Assembly: GCA_013397115.1 (NCBI GenBank)
Contig: VWZW01001682.1
Coordinates: forward strand, 558,510 to 622,509
DNA: 64,000 nucleotides
Source of the DNA: Edolisoma coerulescens
Taxonomy: Eukaryota > Chordata > Aves > Passeriformes > Campephagidae
Reading direction: 5' to 3'
Part shown: one piece after another, positions 23,171 to 37,780 of the stretch
How the letters are laid out: the number at the start of each line of letters is the position of its first letter
Position numbering within the stretch: the first letter of the stretch is position 1
Translations under genes and position numbers: made by a program
The notes under the pieces: generated by a model
Told to the model about the DNA's origin: nothing
Database searches by the model: none
The model's input: only the letters and a program-made list of their open reading frames with translations

Positions 23171-26100
23171 TGGTCTTCTAGCACTATTTTACCCATTTGG
23201 TTTCTCATGACAGGCTTCCCTGCTTCCTGCCCCTTGGTCTCCTCTCTTTGCTTCTCCTGTGGTTTGCAACGCTTTATTCCTCGTCACAATTAATGAGTTC
23301 TGTCTGTACTCACAGGACCCAGTGTCTCAATGGCCCATCAGCAGAAAGATTAGCAAAACTAATTTTTCTACAGATGGTTAAGAATCACAGTTTTTCAGGA
23401 AAGCAACTACTCTAATGAATCTGTGACCTGCCAGTGCCCTGGGGAATATCTGTTAGGTGTCGCCAACGCTCAGATAAAAACACTTGCTAACATGATTTCA
23501 CTCACTCAGTGTGATAATATGTTGTTATCCCTTGGATCTGATCCACAGCACCAAAAAGGGTGAGTATGTATTGGGAGGTTTTGTTTGCTTTTTTTTTTTA
23601 TCAACAGCAAACATGGCTTCTGGCTTCCTTGTGGGTGGTATATTAAATTTGAATTTTTTCCCCCCAAAGGGGTTCAGCTATGAATTTATTTTCTCCCCGC
23701 CTTGCTCGAACCATAATATTGTGGTAATATTAGTTACATATTTGGATTGCTACAAATCAGATATGCTGTTTTTAAGATTTTCTGCTTGTTTTGTGCCAAG
23801 TGTTAGAAATAATTAATTAGCATATAATGCAGCACCAAAAAGATCCAAATTCCCAGGATTTTTATAACATGCAATACCTTCTTATAGACATAATCTTGCT
23901 GTAGATAATAAAATGGTATAGGTTCAGTACTTGTGGGGGTATTCCTTAGCAAAGGGCAGCAGTGTAGATTAAAACAGCAAATTCTCAGAGTTATGATTAG
24001 AAAATCCTCATGATCCTGTGAACAAGTCTCCCTGGGACATGAAGTGGTACAAGTACCCATGAAATGGCCCTAATTAACAAAGTAGTGCTTGTTGGCAGTT
24101 GAAAAAATAAATAAGTCTTTCACTTAGGAAAGAAGTTGAATCCAAATAATAATTGTCTGACAAAAAAAAGCCCACCATCCAGTACATCCTTCATTGCTGT
24201 TTCATTTCTTATATTTACAAGGTGATGGGCTTTTCTTTCCTCATCTGGTGAAGAAGAAAATAATGCACACCTCACAAAGCAGATATGGATTTTTAACTGT
24301 ACATTAGAATTATCCAAGTCATCTAACATGCTGCATAATTAACAAGAAATTGAACTTATGGATATATCTGGGCAGGTGTGTTATGAAAGAGGAAAAAAAC
24401 CCTACCTGAAAACATTCTGCTAAAGGCTGGATATTGCTTGTGTGAAGTTGTGATTTTACACTAACTGCTATCAGTGGACACCATGATTTGGCCTGGGATT
24501 ACACACCAACTGCATATATATCTCAAAATTACATGTGGGTGCATAGATCCTTCACATGAGCTCCACTGCTTCCCTTGTGCTGCTGGATAACCCCGCAGTG
24601 GAGGGGAGCAAGGCCTTTACTCTGTGTTTCACTGAAATTCTATTTTACTTGAGCTAAAAATATGTGTTCAAAATGGCTTGAGAATTTACACAGGCAAGAA
24701 ACGAGACACCATGCCTCCTAACTCATCTCTCAGAACCATCAGATACAGTGGTTTCCCACTAAGAAGTCCCTTCCAAGCACTTTGGCTCCCTGGCTGGGCA
24801 GTGTAAGAGGCATTTATGTATACACTGGATTATATACAATCTTTGTCTGGCTAAGTCTTTTGCTTTTAAGTTTGTTAATCCTGGTATCTTTGGGTTCTGA
24901 CTCACAAGTCAGATAGTTATCTTTGGATGTCTGCAGTGATTCCTGCTCTTTGGTGCCTGGACCACCCGCCTCTCGCGGCTCTCCCCCAAGCCCACCTTCC
25001 TCCCACTGCAGCGGGACTCAGGCTATGACTGACCCACCATCCCCATGGACAGCTGTCCCTGTCACATCTCTGCAAGGAGGGAATGGCAAAAACCTACACC
25101 ACCCCCAGCACAGTGCTCATCTGGAACATGGGCAATGCACACTGTGTCCTCTACATTTTAAAGAACTTACACTCACTTTAGCTGACTTAATCTGAAATCT
25201 GGGCAAATGGTAGAAGGACATCTCCTTTCCTCCTTTCCCAGAGGCTTCCTCAGCACTTCCCCACTTGATGTAAGTCCCTTTTCTACTAGATCAGGTCTCG
25301 CCCTGATCAGAAGCAGATATTCAGGGATTTAGGGATATTTAGGTATTTAGAGATATTTACAGTTACAAATATACTCATGCAGGAACTCAATCAAACTAAT
25401 CAAAATTAGCTGCTGGGAAATATTTCATGACCTACTTTAAAGTGCCCAGGTCCCTAAAGAGAGCCATGCTAGTTAGTGCCTGTCTCAGTGCTAATGGGGA
25501 AGTGAGTGAGAAATATGGGAAAATGAAGATTGCTGAAACATGGATGTGTGGCACAGAGTTTGAAAGACCATGGTAAACAATGTAAGGAGTGACAAGAACA
25601 GAACTCTCTTCTGACACATGCTGCTTTGGGTTGTATATGATATGGAATTCTGTTTTCATGATGATATAATTTAGTAAAGATAACTTTTTGTCTTGTAGGC
25701 TACTCTCTTGAAAGTGGACAACCCACTGGTTGTGAAGAGATGGACAAATATCAAAAAATTGTGTGAAATGTTAGAAACTGTCTCTGAGACAGTTCACTGT
25801 ATAAAGTTAATCATTATTCTGTGTGAAAAAAACCCCACATTTTGGGGAGCACTGACGTCTCTGAAAACCTTCCCTAAAAGCTGCCAGTGTTGATTTTGAT
25901 CCCAGAGAATAATAGAAAGTTGTAGGTTGTTATACAAGTCTTCCCACTATTTTCTCTTGGTAATGGAATGAATATCAACAGAAAGTCTTCCATGTTCCCA
26001 CATGGAAAAAGTCATCTCTAGTGCTGACATTCAACCTGGGAAAAATGTATTAGCACCCTGACTAGTACCGAGGCAAGGCACCTAGTACTAGTCTATTCTT

Positions 26101-29100
26101 GAATTTTTGACTGCAAATTTTGTTTCAGCTCTCCATGTCATGGTTGTCTGTCACCTGTCGAAACAATATTCTTTAACAGGGCTTTTTTATCCTCAGACAG
26201 TTCTTCACAGAATTTTACCATCTGGCTATCATGGCCTGTTTTTCTGCATGTCATCTGTTTTTGATTTAACAATTCTGGTTTGTGGTTTAGAAACTCTGTC
26301 TGTGACCTCTGTATCTTGAATATTCTCTGCAAGTCACCTTCTTCATTACTGTCTTCTAATTCCTCTCATTTCTTCTGATCTCCTCTTATTATACCTGACT
26401 AAATAGATTTGTTTATTTTGGCCCTAGTCTAGCCTCTGATCTTGTGCTTATTTAATCCTTAATCCTCTTAACACCTCAACTGAGAGAGAAACATTTTTTC
26501 TTTTTGGGGCATCTGTTCTTTCTAAATTAATTCTTAACTACAACAGTGTCTCAAGCAGCCAGTTAATATTGAGATATTCCTCCTTCTTCAACATTAATAG
26601 CATTCAAAATTTGTTATTACTGCCAGTAATGCAGTGCTCAAGCAGTAGGTGGAAGACAGAGCTCAATTAAACCAGGACTCCTGTAACATTTTCATTGCTC
26701 ACATAAATGAAGCCACACACATGAGCTTAGGCTCTGATACAGAATTTCCTCCAATATACATTTTGCAGCTGGCAAAAGGACATACAAGGCTTTCTTTAGT
26801 TTGGCATTCTGTCCATCAGTAAACTGATGTCCAGATCTCCCTCTGTTGCTCATGAAGAGGCAACACTGAAGTCGACACTACTAAATCTTTTCAGTACAGG
26901 ACTCTGAAGGTCACTGGCCACCTCTGATAGACTTTCCTGTTACAAAAGGAATGAGCCACCCTTAATAGTTCTTCATTACCCCTGTATGCAGGATTAATTT
27001 CATAAAAATTGCATGTACCTCTGCTGCAGTGCAACAAAGACTGTAGTAACTTATGCATTGACTCACAGATTTATTGTACTTCCTCCACTACAAGATGATC
27101 ACCAGACTAGTGATCAGAACAAAACGTGGATCACCAATATAGTGACTGGAGACAGTCATTTAGCTTTTTTTTTTTTNATAGTTTCTCTGGAAAGATGACC
27201 TTACCTGTTTGCCTAATTGCCTTACTTTGAGACTGTCTGAGGTAGCTGTCAGCCTGTGTGGTGGGAGCATCACCCAGCACATCAAACATCCGTGTCATCT
27301 TTTTGGTTTTGTTTTGTGCTACTTTTATCTATCAAGAATATATGGAAACACAGCAGATGCTGGGCATATTGACTGCTGCGCTGTGCTGTTTCCTGGAGAT
27401 CTCCCACACTGCTGACCTGGCTGGCTAAGCAAGCCCTCAGCCAGACCTTGGCACTTTGGTCTCTCCTACAGAGAGCTGCTCTTAGCACCTTCTGCATTAA
27501 GCAGTGCAACTCTCCAAGGGTGGCACTCAGTATCTCCCACACCATCTGCTCCTGCCAGTGGAAAACATTTCCTCTTAAAAACTGGGCTGTGATGGCTGAA
27601 ACATGGCTGTGCTATGAGCACAGGAAAGAACTGGATTTGTGTTTCAGCTATACATCTTCTTTAGCCTATGATAAACCCATTTCAACGACCTTGAAAAAGA
27701 CACAGGAATAAAACCAGAGTCTTCCAGATGTACCAGTCTGGATGTTCTTCATTGCCACACAGCTCTTGTAGCAATACTAGAGAAAACACTAATCAGAGTA
27801 TTTCTTGTTCAATATAAAGTACAATAAACAAAACCCTTGCCAAAACTGCTACTGAATACAACCTCGACAAAACTATGAGGCTGTCCAATTTACCTGTGCT
27901 TGTCTTAGAAGTGCTTTTCAGGGAAAACTTAAACAATCCAGCTTCAAACAGATAGCAGACAAAAAGTCATTAAAACTTCATCTTTGACTACACAGACCTT
28001 AGTGACTTTTCTCAGCTTTGGAACTTTTATCAGTCTTCCTACCAAACCCCCGTAATTTGTGAGCCTTTGCTGACAACAGTGTCTCATGTATGAGAGGTCT
28101 TGGTTAAGGAAAAAAGGCACATTTAAAAAATTTGCTTTGCTTAATATATATGCTGGAAAAACTATGTAATTACTAGAGAAGTAAATATAACTGAAATTAT
28201 ATTTAATGCAGATCCTGAAAATTCAAGAACATAATCAGACAGCAAATTCCTTTGTTTAGAGAAATAAATTTTTCAACATTCCTTTCCTTTTTTGACCTTT
28301 TTTGTTCTTGTTTTGCAAGGGCTTCATACAAGCATTTTGTACATGGCAGAACATGTAAAGAACAATGAGCTCAAAAAATAGAAATTCTGTGCAGTACATG
28401 AAGTAGGAACAGTGTCACTTATTAATTTCTGTCTTTATGATGGACATTAAAGAATTTTACCTAGTTTGCAAACACTTTCCATGCTTAGCTACAATATTAG
28501 TGATTAATAAGAGCTTGTGTTTCAAGCAGACAGAGATCTCTTTTTTGCCTTGAATTAGAGCTGACTTCTGGAACATGACTAATTTACATTTGCTAATGTG
28601 GTGGTAGAAAAACATGCTCATCCACAGCTCAGTGAATATGAGCAAACATGCCTTGCCATGCCTGGCCACCATCAGGACTGTATTTGCAGTCAAGTTGAAC
28701 TACACAGACCCAAGCCATGGCTACAACCTGGCATGGGGACAATATATAGACATGTGTGGATAATTTTATTATTCCATCATCTGTGGCCTTGGTAATGGTG
28801 ATGTAAAAGCAATGATAAATCACATCTCTGTGTGAAATTGTCACTGTGCTGCCTCTTGACTGCTGTGGTTTTGGAGTAGGGCAACATAAATCCATTGCTT
28901 CTGTACAGACCTAATATCTTTAGAAAGGAAAAGACAAAACTTGTCCTGAAAAGCCCCTGTTTCACCCTTCAGTTGGCACTTGAGTTCTTTGAAAGGACAC
29001 ATTACTCAAATAGGTGTGTACAGTTTGATACTGCTGGGCTCTGTCATATAATATGAAATATATATCGGAAATATAAATCCTGCAGATCTCTTCTAGCTCT

Positions 29101-32100
29101 GCTAATACACAGCGAACTGCTGGCAAAATTCAGGTCTTCTGCTTTGACTTAGGCTTTCCCTGTGCCCATGTAAGAACAATGATGCAGAGATACTTGTCTC
29201 TGGGCCTCTGGAAATTGGCTGGAGACAGATACAGGAATGTGTAACTCCTCTGCCTTTAAGAGAGCAGAACCTCAAATTTGTGTAGCTTTTCTAGACGAGC
29301 TGCTGAAAAACTTGTGATGCCTTCTCTGCTCTGACAATTGCTTCGTAACTTCAAAAATATTATCTCTGTTCTCATCTCCTTATTAGGTTATTGTAACCAC
29401 TTTGAAGATCTGGCAAATTCACCTTATTAGTGAGAAAAAAAACCCCCATGCATAGTTTTCACAGTTCAAATGTTTCAACATAAAAGCAAATATTTCCTTC
29501 AGAAAGATAATTTGCTATCCAAACAAACATAATTAGGAGCAATCTGGTGAAATAACACTCAGTCCAATTAGCGTATAAGAAACTAAGAGAAAATACAAAA
29601 CTAAGCAGTACCTAAAATCTTTTCTGAGTGTTCTTGTCTGATTTATTCTAATTCATCCATTATCCAAATTTTAGAAGTGAACAAAGCAATCTTGAAGTAA
29701 TCTTGCCATCCAAAGTACAGACCAAGTCTGGACTGTAATTACTTCTCTTCCTTGAAAAATATAGTAAACAATTTCACAGTGTATATGACTAAGTTTATCA
29801 TTGGCCATGCTAATTGGTATATACTTTATCCTTGCCAGCTCAAAGGAAAAACATTACAAAAGTGAAAGATGCAGAAACAGCCTTCATTTGAATAAGTTAT
29901 ATACACGAATAAGTGTACCGGTTTGCAGCAATAACAGATCCGGCCCTCCGGAGAGCATTAGTGTTTGTGAACTGTTCAAGCACTCATTAGCTGTTGACAT
30001 TCTTTAGAAATGAATAATTTATTTGAGTTTGGGAGAGTAGCACATGATCTAATAAAATAAACAAGTCATTGTCATCTGTAGGTACCGTGCCAGATATATG
30101 ACTTAAGCCTTGGTGGAAGAACTAGAGTTATTTGCATAGAATACTCATTTGGTGCTAACGTTCAGAAAGCTCTGCTGACAGCTCTGGCCTCTGCAGGGAG
30201 ATATGAATCTTCACCTGCTGTCTGCTCCCACCTGCTGCTGAGGTCTCTTGTAAACTTAAGGACAGTCCTTGGCTCCTCTAAAAAAAATGAATCATTCCAT
30301 ATATAAGTATCAACACCAGTCATTTAAAGCATAACTTGCAGCCTCAACCTTTTTATCAGTACTTATATGAGCAAGCTAGGCTGTGTCTTTTGTGAAAATA
30401 AATACAAGGGGAGTGATTTGTGATCGGTGCCTTCTGCTCTGCTTGGACTGAGGACAAGGGTCTCACACAACATCCTACCCCCAGGCAGCCCTCCTGGCTG
30501 AGCAGACTCCAACTTCCCGTGCTTCGTGGTGAAAGGGTGCCCCACCGGAGAGGCAGCCACTCCTGTCTTTCAGTCCTTCCCTCCAGAGACAACTGGCTGG
30601 TCCTATGGAACTGACCAGGACCTGGCACACTTATCTTTAACACCATCACAGAAAATTGCATCAGCTCCCTCAAGCACATTACGTTTACTCAAATGCTTGT
30701 TATTTACCACACTCAAGGGTTTTGTTTTGCCCAAAGGATATGAACAGAGCACCAACTAGAAGGAACATTTTAAAAGTTCATGGATTTGTAATAAAATTGC
30801 AGATTACAGCAACTGTTACACCATGGGAACTGACAAAATGCATAATATCAAATTTAACTGACTTGTTAGTTGTCATACAAAAAAAACAGCACAAATTTTT
30901 AAATGTGCAAAGCATCAGCTCACATAGAAGGAACTAATTAAGCATGCACTTACGAGCTATGATCTTATGAAACAAGAATTAATGAAACTTCAAAGTGTTA
31001 CCTTTTGAAGTACAAAGCTGGCAAAAACAGCTCCAGATAATTGCCTAACTACTCAGAGACAGGACCCAGTCTAGGCTCCAAGACTGGTTTAAAAATCCAT
31101 CACCACTCTCTCCCGTAGCCACAAGGAAGTGGACAATCAATCTGGACTAACTTCTGATAGTGGCATTTAAGGACTTGCTCCCCAACATATACATTTATAT
31201 AATATGGACAACCTCCAGCAGGAAGCAAGGAATACCATCACCTCGCCAAGAGGAAACAGCTGGGGGCTAAATTACACAAAGCCGTTCAGTCCTGTGTCTG
31301 CAAGAGAGTGTTTTGAAGTTAACAGAGAGAAGACAAATTCCTGATTTTGGCAGCTGGAGCTTTACAGCTTCACTATCTGGAACTTCATAAACCAGTGTTT
31401 AGGAGTTTCTGTAGATAATGTACCAAGGGAGTGACAAAACCGAGGGTTGGAGTGTCCAACTCCTGTTGCTTCCCTTCCTGCCTAGTGAAGACTTAGTTAA
31501 TACAAAGCAGGACAGCTACAAAATGAAAATCAGGGACACATCCAGAAATAACAAATAGTCTGGTAGCGAAGGATGCGTGCCAGACGTGCAGAAGACTGCC
31601 TTGTAGGTCCTGGCTCTGAACCAAGGCCAAGCAAGGACTTGGTTTTGGTATCCAGCACCCGTATCAGCAGGTTACAGAGGTCATACAAGGAGCACTTGTA
31701 TCCTCCATCAGCAAAAATATTTTACTAGGCTAGAGAAACACTGAAAAATTACTTGGTTTGGAATTTTTCACAGTTTATCAGTATAAGATGTGCCACTTCA
31801 AAAAACCCAGGGATGAGGCTACCCGGGACAGGGAATGAATTTTGAGGTACTTTTTCAGTTCAGCCTTATCATCTCACCTGAACTTCCAAGGCTTCCGTAA
31901 CAAATGAGAAATTGTCATTTGCTACTGCTTACTCTCAAAATGTGCTTAGTCCAAAAGATGCTGTTGCTGATTTTTTACTTTGACCACAAATTGAACTTCA
32001 GAAGAATCAACTGCTATCTGGCTTGCAGGACCACGGGGAGAATGCATGTAATAAAAAATGGCTGATGCCCTGGTAAGAAAAATACAGCCATTCTCACATT

Positions 32101-33167
32101 CTAACTTCCAATTGTTTCAGAGCCACTTACATGAAATATAACTCTACAACATTCAATACGTTCCCCCCACCTAAAGTTCAGATAATTACTGGCTTTCACC
32201 AAAAGGACTTTAAGTCCTTGTGTCAAGGAAAGCCTTGATACGAACTGTGTCAGACAAAGACTTTGCAGGAACTATGGATTCTAGCCACTCTCAGAAATGT
32301 CTCTATAAATATGAATACAGTTTGCATACTACCATTATTTTATATGTGCCTTGAGGAAGAACTACTTAGTCTAACATATTAAATGCACTTTCTTCCTCCA
32401 GGTACTGTAGGAGAGCAATAAGTGACATTCCTAGCCTCTGAGGTAAAGTTTATTATTTTAATAGATCTCAGATGACTGTGTGTGAAGCATGAACAACTTT
32501 GGGACTTCAGCCTGGGTTCATTTCACACAACACTAGAAAATGGTACTGTGCAACAATATAGCTCAAACTTTCCAAAGCAAGTCTGCATACTGATTTTAGA
32601 TGTAAAGAGAGAATTTTCAACACTGCATAGCTTGCTCATGCACCCCAAGATAGTATTTAGAATATTTCACTGTTGACCTACTCTACTGTATCTTGTCATC
32701 CACTTTACCTCTTGCTGTGTGAACTGCTGCCTTCCCACATTTCACACTGTGTATCATAAGGACTTTGAACCACATCTGAGACGTCTGGAGTTTTAGTCTC
32801 TCCCAAATCACTGTGACTTTAGCTTCTTCAACAGCTGTGGTTTTGATCTGATTTATGAGTACTTGTCCTTCCTATTTTTACTACGCTATCAAGGAAGAAA
32901 ATGAAAACTGTCATACAAATTATTGTTCTCATACATATACTGGAAATCCAGATAAGGACACTTGTAGATGTACAGGATGCAGATTTAAAGCTTCTTGCTT
33001 TTATTTAAAACTAGTAGGATTATTTTCATTAGAACATCTATTAAACTCTGCTCAACTTTTTGTAGATATGCTCTTGCCCCTTTTCTTCAGATGGAAAAAT
33101 ATTTTCCAAGGACATTTGGATATATTTCAAACATATCCATAACCATTGCACAGTCACAAAATATGCA
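23171..33167. other. Unique intergenic sequence
   Basis: About 10 kb without a supported gene. A GC-richer pocket lies at 24950-25130. An imperfect ATTTAGG-type tandem lies at 25322-25361. An N at 27177 follows a T-run. The stretch 30940-32480 has almost no open frame of note on either strand. Nothing else is recognised. Confidence 0.5.
25322..25361. repeat. Short imperfect tandem repeat
   Basis: Four diverged copies of a unit close to GGGATATTTA/ATTTAGG follow each other. Just upstream a small inverted repeat (GATCAGG at 25289-25295 and CCTGATC at 25302-25308) could form a 7-bp stem. Both are small enough to be chance. Confidence 0.6.
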
Positions 33168-33225
33168 GGATCATGTCCTCAGCTGGTGTAAACTGATGAC
33201 AATCCATTTCTTTCAAAGCTAGCTT
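33168..33225. repeat. Possible ancient amniote repeat fragment
   Basis: GATCATGTCCTCAGCTGGTG, followed by TAAACTGATGAC and ATCCATTTCTTTCAAAGCTAG, resembles one arm and the centre of an old palindromic repeat with 'CTCAGCTGGTGTAAATTG' in its consensus. The match is short and diverged, so this is tentative. Confidence 0.35.
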
Positions 33226-36200
33226 TGTGCAACCACCCTGTTTTTTGCCAGTTGTGGCTCAAAAACTATCTGGAAAACAACCACTTTGGAAATGTTTATA
33301 TGCCTGGCTGATCTTATTCTATCCTCTTTTGTTTATAACTTGAATATTTTGGGCCAGATATATGATTAATTCAGTGGAAATTTTACCCTGGTTACTCACG
33401 AGTTTCTTTACAGCGGTTTGATTTCACTTTGGGGAGTGGAGAGATTGTGTTTACTGATGGAGGAGAACAAAACAGCAGCGATAAACTCCACTCTCTGACA
33501 CCGCCGATGCGCAGGAATGCTGCATTCCGCCCTGTCAGCATTGTACCATGCTTTCATACTTCTCCTCTCACGGCTTACCAGGGACATTCAAGATTCCTGC
33601 AACTCCCAAAGTACCCAAATCTTCAAGACTGAGGCCAAAATCAAGTTATCACAGTAAACTTCAATGAATTGTTGCAGCTATTCAAACTGTATTTATAGGT
33701 CAAGAGGAGGATTTGGTTTGTTTTTTCCTCTTTGAAGCCTCAGAACATATACTTTTTAACAAGATATTATCTTCTAATTAGAAAAAAAGAAAAGGCTTTC
33801 TGGCCCTAAAATCTATGGCGTGCAAAATAAACATACAAGCTTTCTTCTTTCATGTTTTCCAGACCAGACATCTTTACACCCCTGGGAAGATGTACCTCCT
33901 GTTCCTATCAAAGGGAGACAGTGAGGAGGGGGATAGGGGAAGCCGGGGCTTTCAAAATTGGTTTATTGGGGGTTCAATCGTAGACTCTGTAATGCTGCTT
34001 TTGTTTTACACAGACATCAGGACTCACGGCTTCCTTCCTTCCACAGGCTCCAAACCTCCCTTGTCCTCCCCAGCACTTGTGTGGCTATCAGAGCTTTCAG
34101 CTGCACAGAAGCTGTAATGTGCAGATCCAATCTCCAACAGAGCCCAGCTAGGTGGGGAAATAACTTTCATAAAAAGCTAACTCAAACGCAAGCTATTCTC
34201 CCAGCTCTCCCAGCAGCTCTCCCTGCCACTGCCTACTCTTGAAAGCTTGGGCAAAAGTCACTCCTTTTTGCATTTTGAAGAAAAGTTTTAATGTCACAAT
34301 ACTGGCATTGGAAATGATCTTTACGTGGATACCTTAAAAATACTTCACTGTATGAAACAGAGGTTGAGAGAATATCCTGTAGTCAACTGAAAGGGTAGGG
34401 AGAAGACGAGCAAGTGAATATAACTCCCACAGTGCTGCTCAAGGCACTGTAGGTTGCTCATAAGCAACAGGAATTCAGTGAAAGCACATCAAGTGTTTTC
34501 AGCTGTCTTTTAATGAGAAATAGCAGGTAGAAATAGGCAGAGGAGAGAGGTAGCAGCTCACCACAGACCACCAGAGCACCACAGAGACCTTTTGTCAGGA
34601 GGGCTTAATTCTGTAAAGCTGAATTAACTTCCTGGTCTAACCAGATCTACACACCCAGAAGTTATGAATGAGACCCCCAAAATCAGGAGAATGGTTTTAA
34701 TGTGAGATTTAAGAAAAATATTACTGTTTTATTTGCTTTCTGGGTGTTCAGCCTCCAGGGTTAACATTTCCAAGCTTCTGTTTGTAATCACAAGGTCTAG
34801 AAACTCACTATTTAACTGATATTTGTACATGCTTCAAGGGCTGAGGTGTGAAGAAAAACCCTGAGCCTTGTAAGAGATGTGATGAAGTCGTCATAGTTGG
34901 CAGTGCTGGGGATATTATATAGTTTGGCCCTGTCCAGGATTAAAAAATTCTCTCCAGCTACTGATCTTACAAATTCTCCTGGTCCCTACTGGAGATATCG
35001 CTCAGTCTCAGGCAGTTCCTACACCTCTGCACAACTCTTCTGAACTCTGAAATGTTTAGAGTTTATTCCACAGTAAACTGAGCTCAACCCTGAAGGGGCT
35101 GACCAGCCAAGAAGCCAACATCAACAGCTTTTCACAGTTTGGTTGGCCCCAGGGGTGCCAAATATACCATAGCAGATATAAATCTGAGACATATAATATT
35201 ATTGCAAAAAGAGAGCTAATTTTCTCAACATCTAATTGAATTCTCTAGTAGTTTCACTGAGAAGTGTTGCGCTGGTTTCATCTCAACATTTAATGAATAC
35301 TGATTTTTTAAAGAAACTGTTTATTTGCATTAAAAATTTACTTCCCCACACTCCCCAAAGTATCAAAAGAAATTGAATGTTAGATTTATAATTAATGTGG
35401 TTTGGATTTTAAAAGAAATTTTTTACAGCAAAGAACATTTCCATAAATCATGTCCATGATTGAAAAAACATGGTCATAACTGAAGACAAAACTGCTTCAT
35501 TTTGCATCTGTTTCACATATATAAATGTGTCAGGTTTACTTAGAACACACTGATAAAGATGAGGAAGAAGGGAAGAAAATGATAAAAATAGCCTAGATTG
35601 TATCGGTACTGCCTTTATTATAATTCTCTCTGGTACTATTGTGACCACTCATTACTTTTCTTGCCTGGTTTAGTCAATAAAGCTATTAAAAAGTTAAAAG
35701 AAAAATAACTTTTATGGAATTAAGCTCTTAGTTCAACCCTAGAAAAAAGCTGGCACGTGCAATGCATCGTTGCCTTATTTTCTTCTGACCATTTCAGAGA
35801 TAACAGCCCTACAGTTGTTCATCACAGAACTGATTTCTTTCAGCTCACACCAAATGTGGTCCTGTTGGTATCGGTGACTTCAGGATCAGTGTTGGTAGGG
35901 CAGTGCCAGTTTGCACCACGAGAGAACCTGCCCAGTGCTCCCACAATGCAGCAGAAGTGAAGAGAAGCACTTTGCCAACAGAACCACTTATCGAACGCAA
36001 TGTCCTACTTGTAGTGTTATTCCCTAGCATAACATATGTCTTCCAAACAAATAACTTTGCTGCCTAGTCAGCCAACAATCTGCTGTTAATAAAAAAAGGA
36101 ACACTAATATGTTTCTTCTAATATTTTTAATTAAAATATACATCTTTAATATATTTGACTTCTTTATACCACAGCAGTTTGGCATGAAGCATCAGAGAGA

Positions 36201-36450
36201 ACAAGAGTATACAGCAAAAATAAATTAAGTGTTTAACCTTCCACCATCTTGATGGGAAAACATATGAAGCAAATTATTCAAACAGAGGTAAGCAATGTGC
36301 TACATAACTCTTTTCTCCCAACAAGTGTGTAGTTGGTGTAGCTAATGTGAAGTCTACCTCTTTCACACATAAAGTTATTTCCAGGCTCTTTCCATTTATA
36401 GTGAAATCTCTTTCAGTTTACTTAGGACTTAGGGATTTAACTGCGTGCTT
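33226..36450. other. Unique intergenic sequence
   Basis: AT-rich single-copy sequence. Open frames are short and unlike known proteins. No repeats, RNA genes or regulatory blocks could be supported. Confidence 0.5.
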
Positions 36451-36468
36451 AAAAAAAAAAAAAAAAAA
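36451..36468. repeat. Poly-A run
   Basis: An uninterrupted run of 18 A. No sign of a retroposed gene precedes it. Confidence 0.95.
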
Positions 36469-36789
36469 GCATTTCTTATTTTCTACAGCTTATTTTAGGA
36501 ACAATACATTGTTTAGGAAAAAAACCCCATCTGCTTGTGAGAAATTTCTGCCAATAGACATCCTGTCCTTCACTGGTAAGGTATATTTCTTTTTGTGATA
36601 CATCCATTTACAAATTAATGTGGTGGGGGCGGGGGGGAATCTTTAAATGTTTTCTAGAAATGGTAGGTAAGGTAGCTAAGAAGTAAAACTACCACTAAGT
36701 TTTCAGGTGTTTAGGTAAATTTGCAAGCAGTTTGAAAGCTCAAAGGGATCTAAATGAGACTCCAGCCCTTACACTGCTCCCCCATCCAG

Positions 36790-37780
36790 CCTCCAGAGGC
36801 TCCAACAGCCGGCGCGTGGCAGCCTCATTATTGCTCTGTGCTTCCTTTTTATTTTAGTTGGCGTTTATTTACTTGCTGAGGGCAAGGTATCTTCCAAACT
36901 AAGGCAAACCGCATTTTTAGAGGCACAGGGAGCAAGAAGCGATACAATTTGTGCTGACGAAATGGAAAGCGGATTGTGTTTCCCCACAGCCCCAGCAGCC
37001 GCTCCACTCCCCGGCCACAGGGCCCTGACATGGCCGCCCGGCCGGGGCCAGGCCTGCGCTGCAGCCCACAGGCTTGGCTGCCAGGCCACGTGGCATCACC
37101 AAGCACAAGCATGCGGGAATATGGTGTCCATTTGGGATCAGCTGCCTCCCACCCATCCCAATGTCCTGACTGACATTTGAAAGGGCTTTAAAGGTCCTGC
37201 ACTCTCCCCACAGGCCGAGGCTGGGCTATGAGCAGCGCACAGGCAAGGCTGTGCGCCAAGGGGCTTCTTGGCCAAAAAAGCCCCACAGCAGGGAAGGACC
37301 TGGCCCCACTCCCTTCCTGGGGCTGGGAAGCATCGAGCCAAGAGCCAAAATGGAACTGTCCTCGCTGGGGTTACCAGGGGTCCCTGAGACTCTGCCACCT
37401 CCAGCCCAGCACCATGGCTGGCCCTGCGCAGTCACACTGGCACTGCCCCGTCCCAGTCTGAGACTGAGGGAACACAAAGCCAGACAAAATAAAGGGCCTA
37501 GGGGAGGAGGAGATGGAAGGACAAAGGAAAGTGACAGAGCTGGAAATAAATATAAATAAAACAACGGAACAACAGAAACGGGAGGGCGAATCTGGCAAAA
37601 GCCTGGGCTGCTGGCAGCCAGCCTGGCACAGGACACAGCCCGGAGCAGAAGGTTGTCCATGCAGCAGGGCTGGGAGGATTTGAGGAGAGCCCTGTCTGTG
37701 CTTTCCCTGTGACCCCTGAACAAACCTGAGCCCTCTGCACCTCCGTGCTGACCAATTTGTTGCGACTTCAACAGGCAGAA
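36790..37780. other. GC-rich block, weak CpG clusters
   Basis: Nearly 1 kb that is markedly richer in G and C than its flanks. Small CpG clusters lie at 36808-36816 (CCGGCGCGT) and at about 37010-37060. Open frames run on both strands; the longest is about 181 codons on the minus strand over 37226-37771. They overlap in several frames at once, so composition is the likely cause. None has a recognisable domain. The block could be a weak promoter, a regulatory element or merely a local GC fluctuation. Confidence 0.4.

Noticed and set aside
31440..31470. GTTGGAGTGTCCAACTCCTG, similar to a CR1 motif
   Set aside because: No neighbouring CR1 sequence; it is also a small inverted repeat that can arise by chance.
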